From: Dipetalonema caudispina
Taxonomy: Eukaryota; Nematoda; Chromadorea; Rhabditida; Onchocercidae
Assembly (NCBI GenBank): GCA_013365325.1
Contig: JABVXV010000327.1
Coordinates: forward strand, 1-64,000
Direction: 5' to 3'
Length of the DNA: 64,000 nt
Both the position numbers and the translations under genes were made by a program. Below the pieces are notes generated by a model, which saw nothing but the letters and a program-made list of their open reading frames with translations, was not told the DNA's origin and ran no database searches. Positions 1 to 22,649 of this stretch are shown here, in pieces (within the stretch, counting starts at the first letter, position 1; the number at the start of each line of letters is the position of its first letter).

Positions 1-148
<148 letters not shown>

Positions 149-1675
149 AAAAAGAAGGATTAAAAAAATGAGAAATGCATTGTGATAGTGATATACAAAT
201 TAAATTACATTCATATTTTACATTTACCAAAAATTTCTCACCAAGCATTTGTTCTATTATTTGAATGCGACAGAAAGGCATAAATTTAGTTTTTGTAATA
301 ATTTTTTCGCATAAATAATTCAGTGATATTTAATTTGCGTTGTTTAAGGATAAGGATGTGGAAAAAAAAATTATGTTTAATTTGCATTGTTTAAGGATGA
401 TGTGAAAAAGAAAAAGGAAAAATGTTTGAACAATTTCGTCTTGTAGTAATCATTCAGCGATCATTTGAGAGGATAATAAAGTAGATGAAATGACCGTAAA
501 ATACTGAGGAAGAGATGGAAGAATTTTGATGAAAGTTTGAAAAATGAAAGAGAGGGCATAGAAGAGAGGAGGGAAGAGGAGGGAAAAAAAAAAAAAAAAA
601 AGGGGGGGAAGAGGAGGGGAAGTATTAAATTTTCGATGTGTAGTAGTATTTCGTTGTGAAGTCATCATTAGATCATCGATTTTCATCAAATCTCGATAAT
701 TTCTGTGCATGTTGGTCGTCCCGCCATCATTTGAGCATTTTCATGGAACCTTTCTCTTTCCTGTCCACCATTTTCTTCATTCCCCCGCCCTTCCACTTTC
801 CCTATACATTACCCGTTTCCTGTCATTCCTTCCCGAAATGTCACCAATCCATTTCCTTCCATATATATTCTTTTCTATATCACAATCTTCAAAAAAAAGA
901 AAAAAAAAAAAAAAAGGAATTACTTACCATAACCCATATCTATATATATACTTTAAATTCTTTCGTTTATCAAAAAAATTTCCACTTATCCTTTCAAATT
1001 TTTATAATTCAATATCTCAAATCATATTTTTAAAACAAAATATTCGATAACTTTTATTGAAAAAAAAAAGTGATTCAATGAATGAATTAAATTTTCACTG
1101 ACATGCAGAAAATTAATGTATTTTTTTCTTTTTCACTTTTTTTTTTTATCGAAATGATATCGAAATTTGTTGAAGAGTGATAGGAATAGATTAGTTTTTG
1201 CTGTAGGTGTTGAAGCATGATGCCTAAGAAATGTAAATGCCTAAAAAATGAATCATTATTGAACCATAGGAAAATGTATCAGACTGTAACAGGTGCAAGC
1301 AATACAAACTCTACAAATATAACAACATTTTATATGTATTAAGCTAAACCATCATTATAAGAAAGATGAAATTTCATCTTTTTTTTTTTTTTTTTGTCAA
1401 TATCTTAAAAAAATCATTAATAAACATTTTTCATTTTTAACTTCGAATAACATTTGTTCACAAAAATCAACGATTTAATATTTATTTAATATTATTTTTT
1501 TTTTTTTTTTTGTTTTTCAAATTTATGAAATTTCAGATTCAATTTGGAAGATTTCAAAAATTCCGAAGAGACAAAGTTTTTCGTTTTCCTATCGAAATTA
1601 GCTATACATGGATGAATTGTAGTGTTATTTATAATCCAACGAATAAGATAATTTGTGGAAATCACCTGTAAACAG
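149..1675. other. Intergenic / upstream region of the PMCA gene
   Basis: AT-rich DNA with several poly(A)/poly(T) runs (for example 583-601, 1377-1395, 1493-1511). A short imperfect tandem duplication lies at about 328-401, where a unit starting tttaatttgc and containing gtttaaggat occurs twice. The open frames at 450-1050 are stop-poor because of pyrimidine- or purine-rich composition and overlap each other on both strands, so I do not call them genes. Confidence 0.6.
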
Positions 1676-1677
1676 GT

Positions 1678-10633
<8,956 letters not shown>

Positions 10634-10681
10634 TCATCTGTTTTTTTTTTTTTGATCAATTAATTTTAATTTGCTAAAATG

Positions 10682-10687
10682 AATAAA
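10682..10687 (+). terminator. Candidate polyadenylation signal of the PMCA gene
   Basis: AATAAA lies 49 nt after the PMCA stop codon at 10631-10633, the first canonical hexamer downstream. Confidence 0.5.
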
Positions 10688-13600
10688 ATATATTTCTTTC
10701 AAGAAATTGTACAAAAAATTTTGTGAAAATTTTTTAGACATTCTTTTTTAATACTCCTAAATGATAAGTTTATTTTTCTAAATTGAAAAAAAAAAAAAGG
10801 AAAAGTTTGTTTTTTTGTGCTGTATAATTTTGCATAATTTTGTTCTTTTTTAAAATATAAAAATATACTCTAAAAAAAGAAAAAGAAAAAAAGTAATATA
10901 TTGCTATGATACTTACTTTGAAGTATCATATAATCTGATGAGGAATGCATGAATTATCACTACAGCATTAGCAAAATGTAGTTTATCTTTGGTATTCATT
11001 AATGAATTGAAAGTGTGCACATATCTTTCAAATTTTTTTTTTTTTTTTGAAATTAATTGTTTATTTGAAGTAGTGAAATGCCTGTTCTGCTCGTTCTTTT
11101 TTTTTTTTTTCCCTATAGTTTCGTCTTTCAACTGAAATTCTTTAACAAATAATTAAACTGTTATCAAGCAGTTTTTTATTCGGGAATGATGTCTTATCTT
11201 ATCGATGATTTGCCTGAAAAATTATTTTGAGTAAAGAATTGGTAAGCATGCATTTACCTCTCGAAAAAAAAAAAAAAAAAAAAAAAAAAACTAACGCCTT
11301 GCAAAATTTTAGCACATATCCAATTTTTTTTTTATTAGGAAACATAGCACATTGAATTGCCAAAAAATGTTCAATTTTTCCAATCTACAAATTCTTTCTT
11401 GTTTTGCTAGAATTTAACAAGCATAATAACGAAAAATGACTTCATCATTTTTCGTTCAATTTAAATATTTAATTAATAGCATAATTACAGGGATACATTC
11501 CGCAAGATTCGACGAAGAAATTCGGATAGATAGTATTTCAAAAGATACAACAGCAATCAAATTTGTATGATTATATATATATCGTTAACTTTTATCATTA
11601 TCTCAGAAAAAAACTGTCAGTAGTCAGCTTATAGTGTTATTTCATTTTACCATTGTTCTCTCAGTGGAGTAATTTTTTTTTTTTCGAAATTTTTATGAAA
11701 TCTTTAGTTTGAAATAACATTTAGTTCAATACATGCATCAAGATGTGTCAACTTGATAAATGTTTCTTATATTTCTATTCAATTTCATACAAAATTTTAT
11801 TTCCTTTCAAATTTTTTGTATTCAATAATTATATGAGTGATGCAGTTTTTTTTTTTTTTTTTGAATAATTTACGCAATCACAATTGTTTGATCAATCTAA
11901 TTTGAAATTATCCTGAATCGAACTAAAATTTATTATTATTTTTTTCTTAAAATTCAATTTGATAAAATTAAAAAAAAAAAAAAAAAAAAATGGAAAATTA
12001 AGGATAAGAATGCATTCAGAGATTAAAGATTGCTCTGTTCCTCTTCTTCATAGCATTTAAATTTTGCATTTTGTATTTTTTTTTTTCTTTTTTTATCAAA
12101 ATGGTCGTCATTTCAAATCAGCTCATTATGTACTTTCAAATAACGCTCCCTTCCGTTTCTCTTGAACATTATTATTTTTCACATCATTGATAAAATTCTT
12201 TTTTTCTTTTTTCTTCTTTTTTTTTTAAGAATATTACAGTGATTTTGATTAATACTTTCTTTTTTTATCATTCAAACTTTTGGTTCATCAATATTATTTG
12301 ATCAGTGATAATTTCTTTTAGCTAATTATAGACTATATTGAAAGGAAAAAAAACACGATCAAAAAAAAAAAAAAAAAAATCTCGGAAAAATTCCGTGATG
12401 AACCAAAATAATCCATTGACGTATAAATAACATATATATTATTGCCAAATGATGGTACGTACATGTTTCTTATGTCAATTTACTTAGAGTGATTTTATGT
12501 TTTGTAATATAGTGGCAATTTAAGAATTTTAATTGAAAAATCAACTCAGTATGATAGAAGAAATGCTTCAAATATCGGAATAATACCACGATTAATGATT
12601 GCAGGGAGACAAATAGAAGTTAACAATTCATCCGTGGATATTTTCGTAGCAGAATTGTCTTGATTTAAATTTACATTAATTTCGAATGTGGTATGCCTGA
12701 TAGATATTAGCTGAACACTAAGTGAATGCTAATTTGTTACCAGTTGTTAAATCACAATCATCACTGTTATTCGAAATTTTCGGATATAATATGCATTTTT
12801 CAAAGGTTTGTTAATCCAGAACCATGAAATTCTAAATTTCGAAGAATCCTGAAACCAATTTACCACTTTAATTCTTGAATGAAGTTTCATTACTGTCATA
12901 AATTCTCCTTTTTTTTTTTCCTCTAGCAAAAATAAGAAACAGTCTCAAAGTGATACTGGCAAACCTATTAAAGTATTGTTGAAATTATGCATAGATATTT
13001 GATTTTGCCATCAGAGAAAATATAGGAAGTACTGCTTACAAAATTTGCTGAAGAATCAAAATCTAGAAAAGAGGAATTTGCAGATGAAAACAGTTCATTT
13101 TCATATAAATTTTCGGTATGTTTCGTTAGTGTGAACCGATTTCAGGGAATTCAAAAAAAGGTAAACTACTCACGGAAATATTTCCTTTAGTAGGGTTAAC
13201 CTTAATTGTCTACCTGAACTTTTTAATTATCAATGATTCTGATTCACTTTTCTGCATTTAATAGCTAGGGAAAAGAGGTGGACTAGCAACAAAAGTTTGA
13301 TCCAGATTTTTCAGAATTAATTTAAAAAGATACTTAAGCTCTGAAAAACCAATTTTTAGCATATATGAAAATAACACTGCAAGTAAATCTCCGAACTAAA
13401 GATTTGCTTTTCTTCCAGTGTTGTGGTAAATCACTCTAAATTTAATATGGGAAAACAAAGATATTATGGTATCCATCAAGTACTCTTCAAAATAGAAGGA
13501 ATAAGGATTCAGGCAATATTTCATGAAAAAAATTACGGCGACTTCTTGATGGTGGATGATAATCTGATTATGAGGATCTTAAAAAAATGAGACATTCTAC

Positions 13601-14020
13601 AATTGCTTCTAACATGACATTTTCTTTAAATGCGTAAATAATGCGAAGAGAAAGGATGATTTTTGCACAATTTAATGATTTATTATCATTACTGTCACTA
13701 AAAAAACTGACTGCATTACAGATAACCGATTAGCAATTGATAAGATTTAGTTTTAGCACCATAACCAGGTTCTATATTGTTTCAACGGATTCCGGTAGTA
13801 AAAAAATGACTTTATCAGATAATGTGGTACATCATAGTTTGTAAAGTATAGATAAATCGTAATAAGGCATGTTTTTACACGCTTTCTCGTCCACATAATA
13901 AAGAATCAGAGGTAATAGGACTGAGATTATGACTGTTGATCGCATAAGTTTAAAACTTTCAAAATACGGAAGAATATATCCTCTATACTTTAAATAAAAC
14001 TCAAAATTTGTGCACAGCAA
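10688..14020. other. Convergent intergenic region, no gene seen
   Basis: Lies between the 3' ends of the PMCA gene (+) and vps-11 (-). It is AT-rich, with poly(A)/(T) runs at about 11033-11048, 11263-11290, 11847-11862, 11971-11990 and 12362-12379. From about 12.5 to 14.0 kb the sequence has fewer homopolymers, but I found no supported exon on either strand. Confidence 0.55.
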
Positions 14021-14023
14021 CAA

Positions 14024-17000
14024 TTATAAGTCTTCTTCGAAAGGGTTCTTCTCATCTTCATCAACATCAAAAGGATTGAGAGATCGCACAGATTTAGCCG
14101 TACGTGAATTCACCGTTTTTGGAGTAGGAAAAGGATTACGTGTTGCTATGCTCATCGAACTTGTCTCTGTGGATGATCTATCTTTGAACTGTTTCAGATT
14201 TAATCTATTCGTCGCACTAGTATCCAATTGAGGACTAGCCAACTCATTTTCATTCTTGGATCCTTTTTCCTTCGACCACGGGTCGAAAAGTCCGTTGCCA
14301 ATATATGAAGAAATGAGGGTCATGCAATCGACTGATTCGTTTACCTGAAATTAGGAGTCATATGGACTAAACAATCAGTGCTACTTAACCATCCTATCCG
14401 GTGGTAAATCGTTCTATTTCGTTTTGGCTCATTTGATAAACAATGTCAAATGTTCTAGGGTATACCTCATTTTGAAATTGAATATAAGCGCTACGCGTGG
14501 AGAAATCTTGCCCCTCATCACTTCGTACCCTAAAAATCCATAAGGTTAATTATTACTTCACATATGCAAGCAAATTACGTTGGATCTTTTCTAAATTTCG
14601 TCAGATCTCTTCTAACTGACACGAGACTTTACCATTAAAGAATCAAATAATTCTTGAAATAAACCTTTCGTTAAAGTTATCTCGTATACAAGCTGGACAG
14701 TAGTCAGCCTTTTCACTATATGATTCTAGACAATGAGCATGGTAGGAGTGTTTGCATAGGAAATGTATGGCAGGTAGTTGAAGAGAGGTGTCACATGCAG
14801 AGCATTTGTTCATTTGAAAAATCTGCACCCTGCAAACCAAACAGCTGATTTTTGAATCAAATGCTGCAATGAATTACTTGGATCGACGCTTGGTAAGAGC
14901 TTAAATCTTTTAAACACAAACTTGTAAGTAATACTGTCAATTTGCTCCTCAATTTCAGCCATTTTCGCTTCGTTTGTGACGATTGTTTCTTCATCTTTCT
15001 CGACCTCAAATATTCATTTATTAGTGATTAAGGAATAAAACCATTTGTTAACCACCAGCAGTCTGGCAACGGACGATTCCAAAATTAATACATCCCTTTT
15101 CTATGAAGAGCTGCGCTATCACCATAAAAGGCACTTACTAAACAAATGAACAATCTAATGATTTATTAACAAGAAATTGCTGAAGAAATGAAGTCATGGA
15201 AACATTGTAGATATTATTATCTGTAAAAAATACTTGAGCATTTTGCCGTTCCATCCAATTGATAATATAATCTCTCACGTCGCCAACACGAATTTTATCA
15301 CTTTTAGAAAGGATTTCGAGAACCACAAGTGGATGTATACTATTCGCTGTTTCGATCCTGTAAGTAAATAAATAAACTTAATCAAATTATATTTTAGTTA
15401 GAGAAATTAACGCCAGTGGATCTAACCGCTCAAGTAAAAACTTTATTGAATCGGAATCTATATCCTTTCCACGCGATGCAAATACCACTGCGTCGATCCA
15501 CAGGTCACGATTGCTGAAAGTGTGAAACTTATTACCTTCTGCTCACTTTTAAACTGCTACAAGAACCAAAAAAAAAAAATTACGTAAATTTGTCTAACTC
15601 ATGAGCCCATAGAGACCTCAAATAAAGGTAAAAAATTTGGAACAAACTTTTCTTCCTCGCAAAATTCAACAATTTCTCTGAGTTTGTTTTGTCGCATGTA
15701 ATATTCGATAAGTTTGTCGTATCTATAAAATTCATTTTAATCGATTAAAAACAAAGAATTATGTGCAGTTTGCCTCAGTAATTTTCAGAAATTTACCTTT
15801 TCATCTTTTTACATATATCAATGATTCCTGGGATATAATTGAACAACTGACATAACTTCAAAGACTCCTCCAAATTTTCATCTCCGATCAATTCCATAAC
15901 ATCCTCATCATGATTAGATGCATCATAAAGCACAAGAATTAGAATTTCTTCATCATGAAGAGCATAAAACCAGGTAAATAAAACAAAACACAAAACAGCC
16001 ATGCTGAATAGCAAAAACATCAATGAAGATGATAAACAAACTAAAACCATATTCCTGTATTAGAACCTAAAGCGAATAATAATAAAAAAAAAAACCTCGT
16101 TACGTAGTGCCCACTGACGAAGGCGAAGCTCTAGCAGTAAATTACGCAACTTCTCATTATTTTTCTTGTCCTGCAAACAGAATTAAACCGAAAAGATAAT
16201 AAAACGAAAAAAGTGATAACCTAATAGGCAATACCACGTCTAACCTATTTCTGGGACGTGATAGTACTACTTTACTGTGTGTACATAATATCCAAATTTT
16301 CAAATATGCCTACTGGATTTCAGTTATTTTGAACTGAAGACATGAAATTCAAACAAAAAAGAACTCAGATTTATGAACACTACCTTCAGTGCTGTCTCTA
16401 TGAATTTGGTACATTGCGAAGGTAATCCAATGAATACTTTCATTAAGGCAAGAGCATTGATTTGACCTGAAATTCTTTCACTTTCGATCACCGTTATTTT
16501 GGTGGCAAATACGTCCAACATATTCGTAAAGAAAATTGGTGAATGAAGTTTTGAAATAGTAGCCCTATAACTCTTCCTCGGTTATGATATAGACGCCGCA
16601 ACTTAAAAAACAATAAATCACAGAAGCGTAATAATGCTGTCCCTCTCTCCTCCCATTTTCAAATAATCAAAACTACGAACTGAAACAGGCTCTATCTGAT
16701 AACAGCTTCATCGTTTCTTCAGGGTTGTTTATCAATAAGCATTTCCCGAACTTTTCCAAGCATGCTTCAATCTGAATTTCAAAAAAAAGTTATGAGTAAA
16801 TTCCGTCCTTTTTCCAGAATGATTACCAAGCACCAAGATACAAAATATTCTTACTTTAACGTAAAACGAAAAATTAACCTGGGGAATTTCTAGTTTGGAA
16901 ATATATTTAAGCGCAGATTTATAATCGGCACGATCTTCGATTAAGATGCTTAGTAACGCATCATGCTGTTTATGCTTGGCACAGAGATGGCACGCTTCCG

Positions 17001-20000
17001 TTGTAAAATTTGCTGCACGAAGTACCTATGTTTTAGGCATTTAAGATTGATTTTCTAGTTCAATAATCTTTAATTTATCAACAACAAAGAAAGCATGGAG
17101 ATACTGCGTAGAAAAAGATCTAATTCTTCGAATTCTTGAAGTTATTGTCGGAGTTGTTTAAGGTTAATGAATGAGGAACAAAATAAACAAAACTCAGCAT
17201 ATGAGAATCAAACAATACAGTGATATTGAGTAACACTGAGTCCCTTGGCAACCGCTATACGGTGGCAATTAAGTTAAGCATTCAAGCACTGTAATGCAAG
17301 GAACGGATCTAGATTGAAAACACTGATTTAAAATTTGCAAAAAAAAATGCAGACTGATCTATGATCAGTCAATTTGTGTGAATTTAATAATCAAACACTT
17401 TTCCGGTTAAAAAATCGTAGTACTAGGGAATTCTGCAACATGATTTTCGGCTATCTACTTTAAGTATTGCAGTATATAAACGACACAATCAGTTTTAAAT
17501 TTTAGTTTTAAAGTTTCAAACGATACCTGAACAGCTGTTTCAACATTGCATTCAAAATCACGGTCAATAAAATCACGGATTTTATCGTGTGCTGCTAAAC
17601 GGGTGTAACAGTTCAATAATATGGTCGTATGATGACTGTTCGCCTTACCTTTAGTATGAAGTACTTCTAAATACATGCACAATTCTTTTATATGAGAACC
17701 ATCCAAAAACTGAAAATTATTCTGAATGAAAACACTCATTGTAAGTCTCTTCCATCAGTATAAACAAATGAATGTACGTAAAAAGTAGCATGACTAGTAA
17801 ATTGTAAAATCAGACAATTATTTGGGAACAGAACCTTTTTAATAACATATGATGGCTCTAGGTATCCGACGGTTTCCGTGTACTGTTGTACAGCATTTTC
17901 AAAATCTCCACTTCTAGAATGAATCATTTCAGGAAATAAAAATAGAATAAATTATATAACATGATACACGAGTCATTATTCACATACCTGTACAAATAAT
18001 CACCGTACTTCTTATAAATTTCAGGGAGATGTTCCGAAGCAACTAAACTCCTCTTGGCAACCCTGTAATTTGCAAAATGAGAAGTGGCAAAGTAGAGAAT
18101 GAAACAGAAAAAGGGAAACGACCAAAGGAATTATAATATACAACAACGAAGCCATTCAATAACTGACCCAACAGCGAGATCATATAAATTTTTCTTGAAT
18201 AAAATATCCAGTTTCGAGCTGATGCTTTTCTCTGTAAGAGCTGATAATGTTCCGTCCTGACTAAGAACCATTAACACATTATCTAATAAAAACATCCTTG
18301 AAACAGCTGGAAGGGCACACGAAAATGCAACACACTGTCCTTCGATATCATATATCGAGACAACATATGTCCACATTTCATTTGACGACCTAAAAGAAAT
18401 GTTAAGATTTCCTCTGAACTCATGATTTCCTCCTATCTCTTTATTTGATAAATTGGACTGGAAGACTAACGGTATAGCAGTCGGCTGCCGTGTAAGTAAT
18501 GCAACGTGGTGATTAAATGCTATTAACTGAATCTTTTCATTGCTTCGACCAAGAGCATGGCAACGACCCCTACCGCTGTCGGGATCAGCAGTTAAACTCC
18601 GTTCTGACTCATAGAAGTGTACCATCTATAAAAGACATTATGTATGCTTCGTCAAGACATATCATTTCCATTAAAGAAATAACGCTTATTCTTGGAAGTA
18701 ACGAACATCCATAATATGACTTGGTTAGATAAGCACAAAAGAACATGCATTAAGATGAACCTCAGTACTACCCACAACAAGTTGATTGCGCGTCTCATTA
18801 AAACTCCAACAGTCATGAAGACAACCTTTCGCGTCATGTACAACCTTCAAAGAAACTTACTCCATCATTTAACATTCCAGAAAAATGAAAATATTGAATA
18901 AATCCACGTTAAACTGCAAAAAATTAAGACTTTGTTCGAAATTATTTAAAAAAAAAATCACACTTAAAAAAGAAGAAAAAAAAACGTATCTAAAAAACCC
19001 ACATAATTCAAAGGAAAAAGAAAAAAAAGTGAACTAAATCACACCTTATTTACAACAGTTTTGTTGGTAATTGAAAAAGATAATACGGATGTCGACGTTA
19101 AACAATATAAGATACACAGGTCTTGAGTGGCAATCCATGTAAGGAAAACGCCTGTTACTTCGTCGCCCGGCCCTGAACTTGAACCATTAACTACAGTAAG
19201 CCACTTGCCAGATCTAAAATTCTGTTATAAGGTGATCATTTAAAAAACCATCAAACGCATAAAATATATATTGAAAAATATATTTTTGATATATCTGCTC
19301 GATTCCCACAGTGATTACGTGCTATAATTTCAAGATAGCAGAGCAGGATTTGCCTGTCCCTCTCTTGCTTGATAATTAATAAATGTCTTTATATTTCCTT
19401 GAACTGACTCTTATACGAAAAGTGATCTAACTTCTCAAAGAATTTATGCTAAACAAGGGCACTGAAACATAACTTATCCGTAGAAAAGAAATATTTTAAT
19501 CAGCTATAACAGATAATGCTAACAATTCTAATATAATAATGAACAAGATATGGAGCAGTTAAAACTTACTTTTCTTTGATATTACTTGCGGAATAAATAA
19601 CGGAGGAATCAACGAAGCCAACAGCGATATGCTGTAATGATGAATGTAACGCAACGGCACATGCCCGCGTACTACGTCCGACACCTAACAGAGGACATAC
19701 ACGTATCACGCGTATGCAAAATGGTGCATCTTTTTCAATTCGATCTAACTGCCATAATTTAACTAACGAGTTAACCCCTTCTTCATCTTCCTGCAAATTA
19801 GTTGCTTTTTAATTCCGTTTTAGCCTTAAGATTTTTTATTTCCAGCATTTGTTAGCAATTCAATAAAGTATATTTCCCTTTTCAGTTTATTTTTGACCAT
19901 TCTTTTTTTTTAAGTTTTAGCATTTGCATACATGTTTTTATACAGCTTGTAAGTTTGTCATCCATAATTCCTTTACAGTTTCTTGATTTTCAAATCCCAG

Positions 20001-20563
20001 CAATGTATATCCCTTTAAACAGCATTCAGTATGATTAAAACATTGGGATTAATTTCAATAACGGAAACTTGGGAAATGTGCGAAACTAAATGTGTTAATT
20101 TGCGAAAAGTTGAGTAACTTAATTCTCCAAATTCAAATAACTAAATTTAAACAACTCACTCCAACTGTCGCAAGAATGAGATCAGCAAGAGCTATATCAG
20201 CCAGTGAGCGTTTATGGGCAATCCAACAGTATTCCTCCAAATTACGCGATAATTTGAATATTGCACCACATGGTTCTCCGAATACCGTAAATCCAACACC
20301 GGATACAGAACGAAATGCCTTGAGATTCTGCAAATACATTTAAAATTCCATAATGAGCACCGTATCTCTCTGTACCTTTATTATAATTGAATTTGGACAG
20401 TCTTACATATAATCGATTGACAAGTAGTTTCATACAATAGAAAAACGAAAAACTGTAACGAAACCTTTAATCCGTTAAATTTGCATTCCGGATTATTCGG
20501 ATCATAGACATTATGTTTCTCAAAAAAGGTAAACTGTCGCCAACCAGTTTCCACCAATGACAT
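14024..20563 (-). CDS. vps-11: VPS11 homologue, HOPS/CORVET core subunit with RING-H2
   Basis: Scaffold of the HOPS and CORVET tethering complexes at late and early endosomes/lysosomes. Exons in transcript order (high to low): 20563-20465, 20327-20160, 19790-19570, 19213-19045, 18844-18761, 18625-18168, 18062-17988, 17913-17835, 17709-17527, 17025-16879, 16771-16677, 16564-16384, 16170-16104, 15947-15797, 15722-15648, 15513-15427, 15357-15234, 15004-14922, 14829-14665, 14529-14466, 14344-14024. The joined frame is 1031 residues, slightly longer than human VPS11. The start MSLVETGWRQFTFFEKH resembles the family start. A beta-propeller-like first ~330 residues is followed by helical repeats (for example LEPSYVIKK, LLNCYTRLAAHDKIRDFI), a coiled-coil stretch (~822-848) and a RING (~858-896, CSAC, CKHSYHAHC, CPAC). 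The tail ends NPFEEDL. The join 16104/15947 is the least certain: a second donor at 16096 is plausible but breaks the frame. The stop is at 14024-14026. Confidence 0.93.
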
Positions 20564-20997
20564 CACACCAAACCAAATAGATCAAATTATGATACTCGTA
20601 CTATTTAGGCTTCAGAAAAATGAATGTTACAACAAATTCGCATAATTCTACGTGAATCTGTAATACCGTAAGTATTACCCATCAAAGTGAAATTCTCTTG
20701 TTTGTTTGAAGTGCCATACTAATTACTCTAAAATATTTCCACGAATTGTCATTCGAGCTGGATATATCTTAAGATTGTAATGCAAAAATGAGTGGAACAT
20801 CTGATTATAACATACGTAACCTGACTTGACCCCAATAACTAGAATTAACCAGGGATGAACAAAGTTTTAAGTGGTGATAATCTGAACTTCTAGTCTGTTA
20901 GACAACAAGAGAGTTGCGAAATACATGCATTCAGACGATGCTACTTGTCGCGATTATACGAGTGGGTTAGAGAGTCAGGGAGACGTAGGATTGATTT

Positions 20998-21007
20998 TGC
21001 TGAGTCA
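20998..21007. promoter_or_regulatory. MARE/AP-1-like motif upstream of vps-11
   Basis: The sequence TGCTGAGTCA (20998-21007, followed by T) matches a TRE-type Maf recognition half-site and contains the GTCAT core used by the nematode SKN-1 family. It is about 440 bp upstream of the vps-11 start codon. The motif is short and function is only suggested. Confidence 0.25.
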
Positions 21008-21023
21008 TGGAGTGATTGGTGTC

Positions 21024-21040
21024 CCACGTATGTTACGTGG
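21024..21040. repeat. Short palindrome CCACGTA-tgt-TACGTGG
   Basis: Perfect 7 bp arms with a 3 nt loop, containing two inverted CACGT cores. It lies about 460 bp upstream of the vps-11 start and could be a paired bHLH or bZIP site. No other evidence. Confidence 0.4.
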
Positions 21041-22127
21041 TGTGTAGGATGATTTGGTACTGGGTGTATGTACTTTGGAAGATTAGCATTTTAAGGCATT
21101 ATGTTATTAGTGTACATTCTCCAAAATGATAAAACGTGAAGGCAAATTTGAAATTCATCGATTTGCCATATTCGTATTTAAGTTGGGAATCAATTTTTTT
21201 GATGAAAACGTAAATTAATTAATTAATTCCGTTTTTCAGGCTGTTAATTGTACTTTATTCATGTATATACTGCTTATTGAAAATCAGAAAGCAGAAGTAC
21301 ATCAGTGATAGTGTAATATAGGAAGTTGGAAAATGAAGAAATTTAGTTGAAAATTTTCCATAGTTCTAATAAAACAGAGAAAAAAAAAAGACTAAGATAT
21401 GTGTAATTTACTGAATTAATTCGTTTAATGTTTTGAATTGTTGGCAAAACATAAGCATTTATCTAGTATTCTTTGTCCAGTTTTATGGAATCATTTCAGA
21501 ACATAAAGTTTGAATCATGATATCGATTCATTTTTGGAAATTACTTTAATTGGAAAACAGTACTTCTTTTTGTATAAAAAGAAACAAGTTGGAAAAAGAT
21601 CTCAAAATTTAATCAAGAGTTTATAGTCGAAATTTTACATTTAACTATTGAATGGAAACTCACAATTAGTAATAATGCACTCATATCGTATCGACGATAG
21701 AGCGATCCCTCAATCAAAACAATAAGTTCCAAGAAATTCCAATAACACTGGACGAAGAAGTGTTTGTTAAGTAAGATTTTGTTTTATGGTAATTGACCTT
21801 TTGCTAATTGCCATTCGTTCTTTCATATAGATTCAAATAGCTTTTTTTCTAATGCAAAACTATGCAGCTTTTTCATCATTGACAAATTACCTGCATGAAA
21901 AAGCGAATTACTTTATGATTTTTCATAGAATTATTTCGATGGTTTGTTTTTTATGAGAATAAATACTCGAATTTTTTGCTTGAGCAGAAATTTCATCATT
22001 CAATTTATTTGCTGGGAGCATACAGATTAGACGAAATATTATTTGACGGTTATAATATAATATTTGTCTATGCTGTTTTATAACTAACATATTTCACACC
22101 ATTCATTCATATTTTCCACTGTTTCAA

Positions 22128-22268
22128 ATGTTATTATTGTTGATATTGAAAACTTTTGCCAAGTTGATGAGCAGTTTTTTTATAAGTGTTAAGAAAATCT
22201 GCATAAACGTTAGTAAGAAAACCGCAAACATTTGTTCCAACATTGTCGTATATTTAGAAAAGGTGTAG
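22128..22268 (+). CDS. Possible 46-residue microprotein in repeat copy 1
   Basis: An ATG-to-TAG frame of 46 residues with a hydrophobic start (MLLLLILKTFAKL) that could act as a signal peptide or membrane anchor. The second copy (28575-28712, 45 residues) keeps the frame despite a 3 bp in-frame deletion and several substitutions. Against it: most of the frame lies in the identical core, the substitutions are mostly replacements, and no homologue is recognised. It may be fortuitous. Confidence 0.2.
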   Translation: MLLLLILKTFAKLMSSFFISVKKICINVSKKTANICSNIVVYLEKV

Positions 22269-22394
22269 TTTTCAACTTATTTGGAACCATTTGTTCAAGA
22301 TATTTTGGTAACAATTAGGAGAATTCCAAGTTTCCATAATACACCAAATAATTTACAGTATACAACAGATACAAATCAGTCACTCATCACATAA

Positions 22395-22649
22395 TATTTG
22401 AAAAAATGTAATGCTTTTAATCGATCTAAAATTGCGTGCATCATCGGTGATTCGAAACATTTGACAAATTTATTCTCAATCTTCGACGAATTATTTCAAC
22501 TTGACCATTTTATTCAACTAGCCTTGCCTTCTGTTCGTTCAGAAATGTTCGATAGCCATTCTTACTTTGTAATGAATAAAAGGGATCATTTAATTAATCC
22601 AATTAACTTCATGGGAATGTCGATCGGAAAAATGAAAACAGAATTGTGA
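22395..22649 (+). other. 84-codon open frame without ATG in repeat copy 1
   Basis: Open from just after a TAA at 22392 to TGA at 22647-22649, with a TTG but no early ATG. The first in-frame ATG is about two thirds of the way through. The translation is mixed-composition and not recognised. It is identical in copy 2 because the DNA is identical. It could be an exon: a good acceptor, ttacag, ends at 22358, but the frame directly after that acceptor meets the TAA. Confidence 0.2.

Noticed and set aside
17222..17312. 5S-rRNA-like or foreign patch in a vps-11 intron (less AT-rich, aagttaagca)
   Set aside because: Only short, gapped resemblance to 5S rRNA and no promoter boxes. An intron-internal remnant cannot be shown.
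18517..18901. Plus-strand frames inside vps-11
   Set aside because: Antisense shadows of well-supported VPS11 exons (18168-18625 and 18761-18844).
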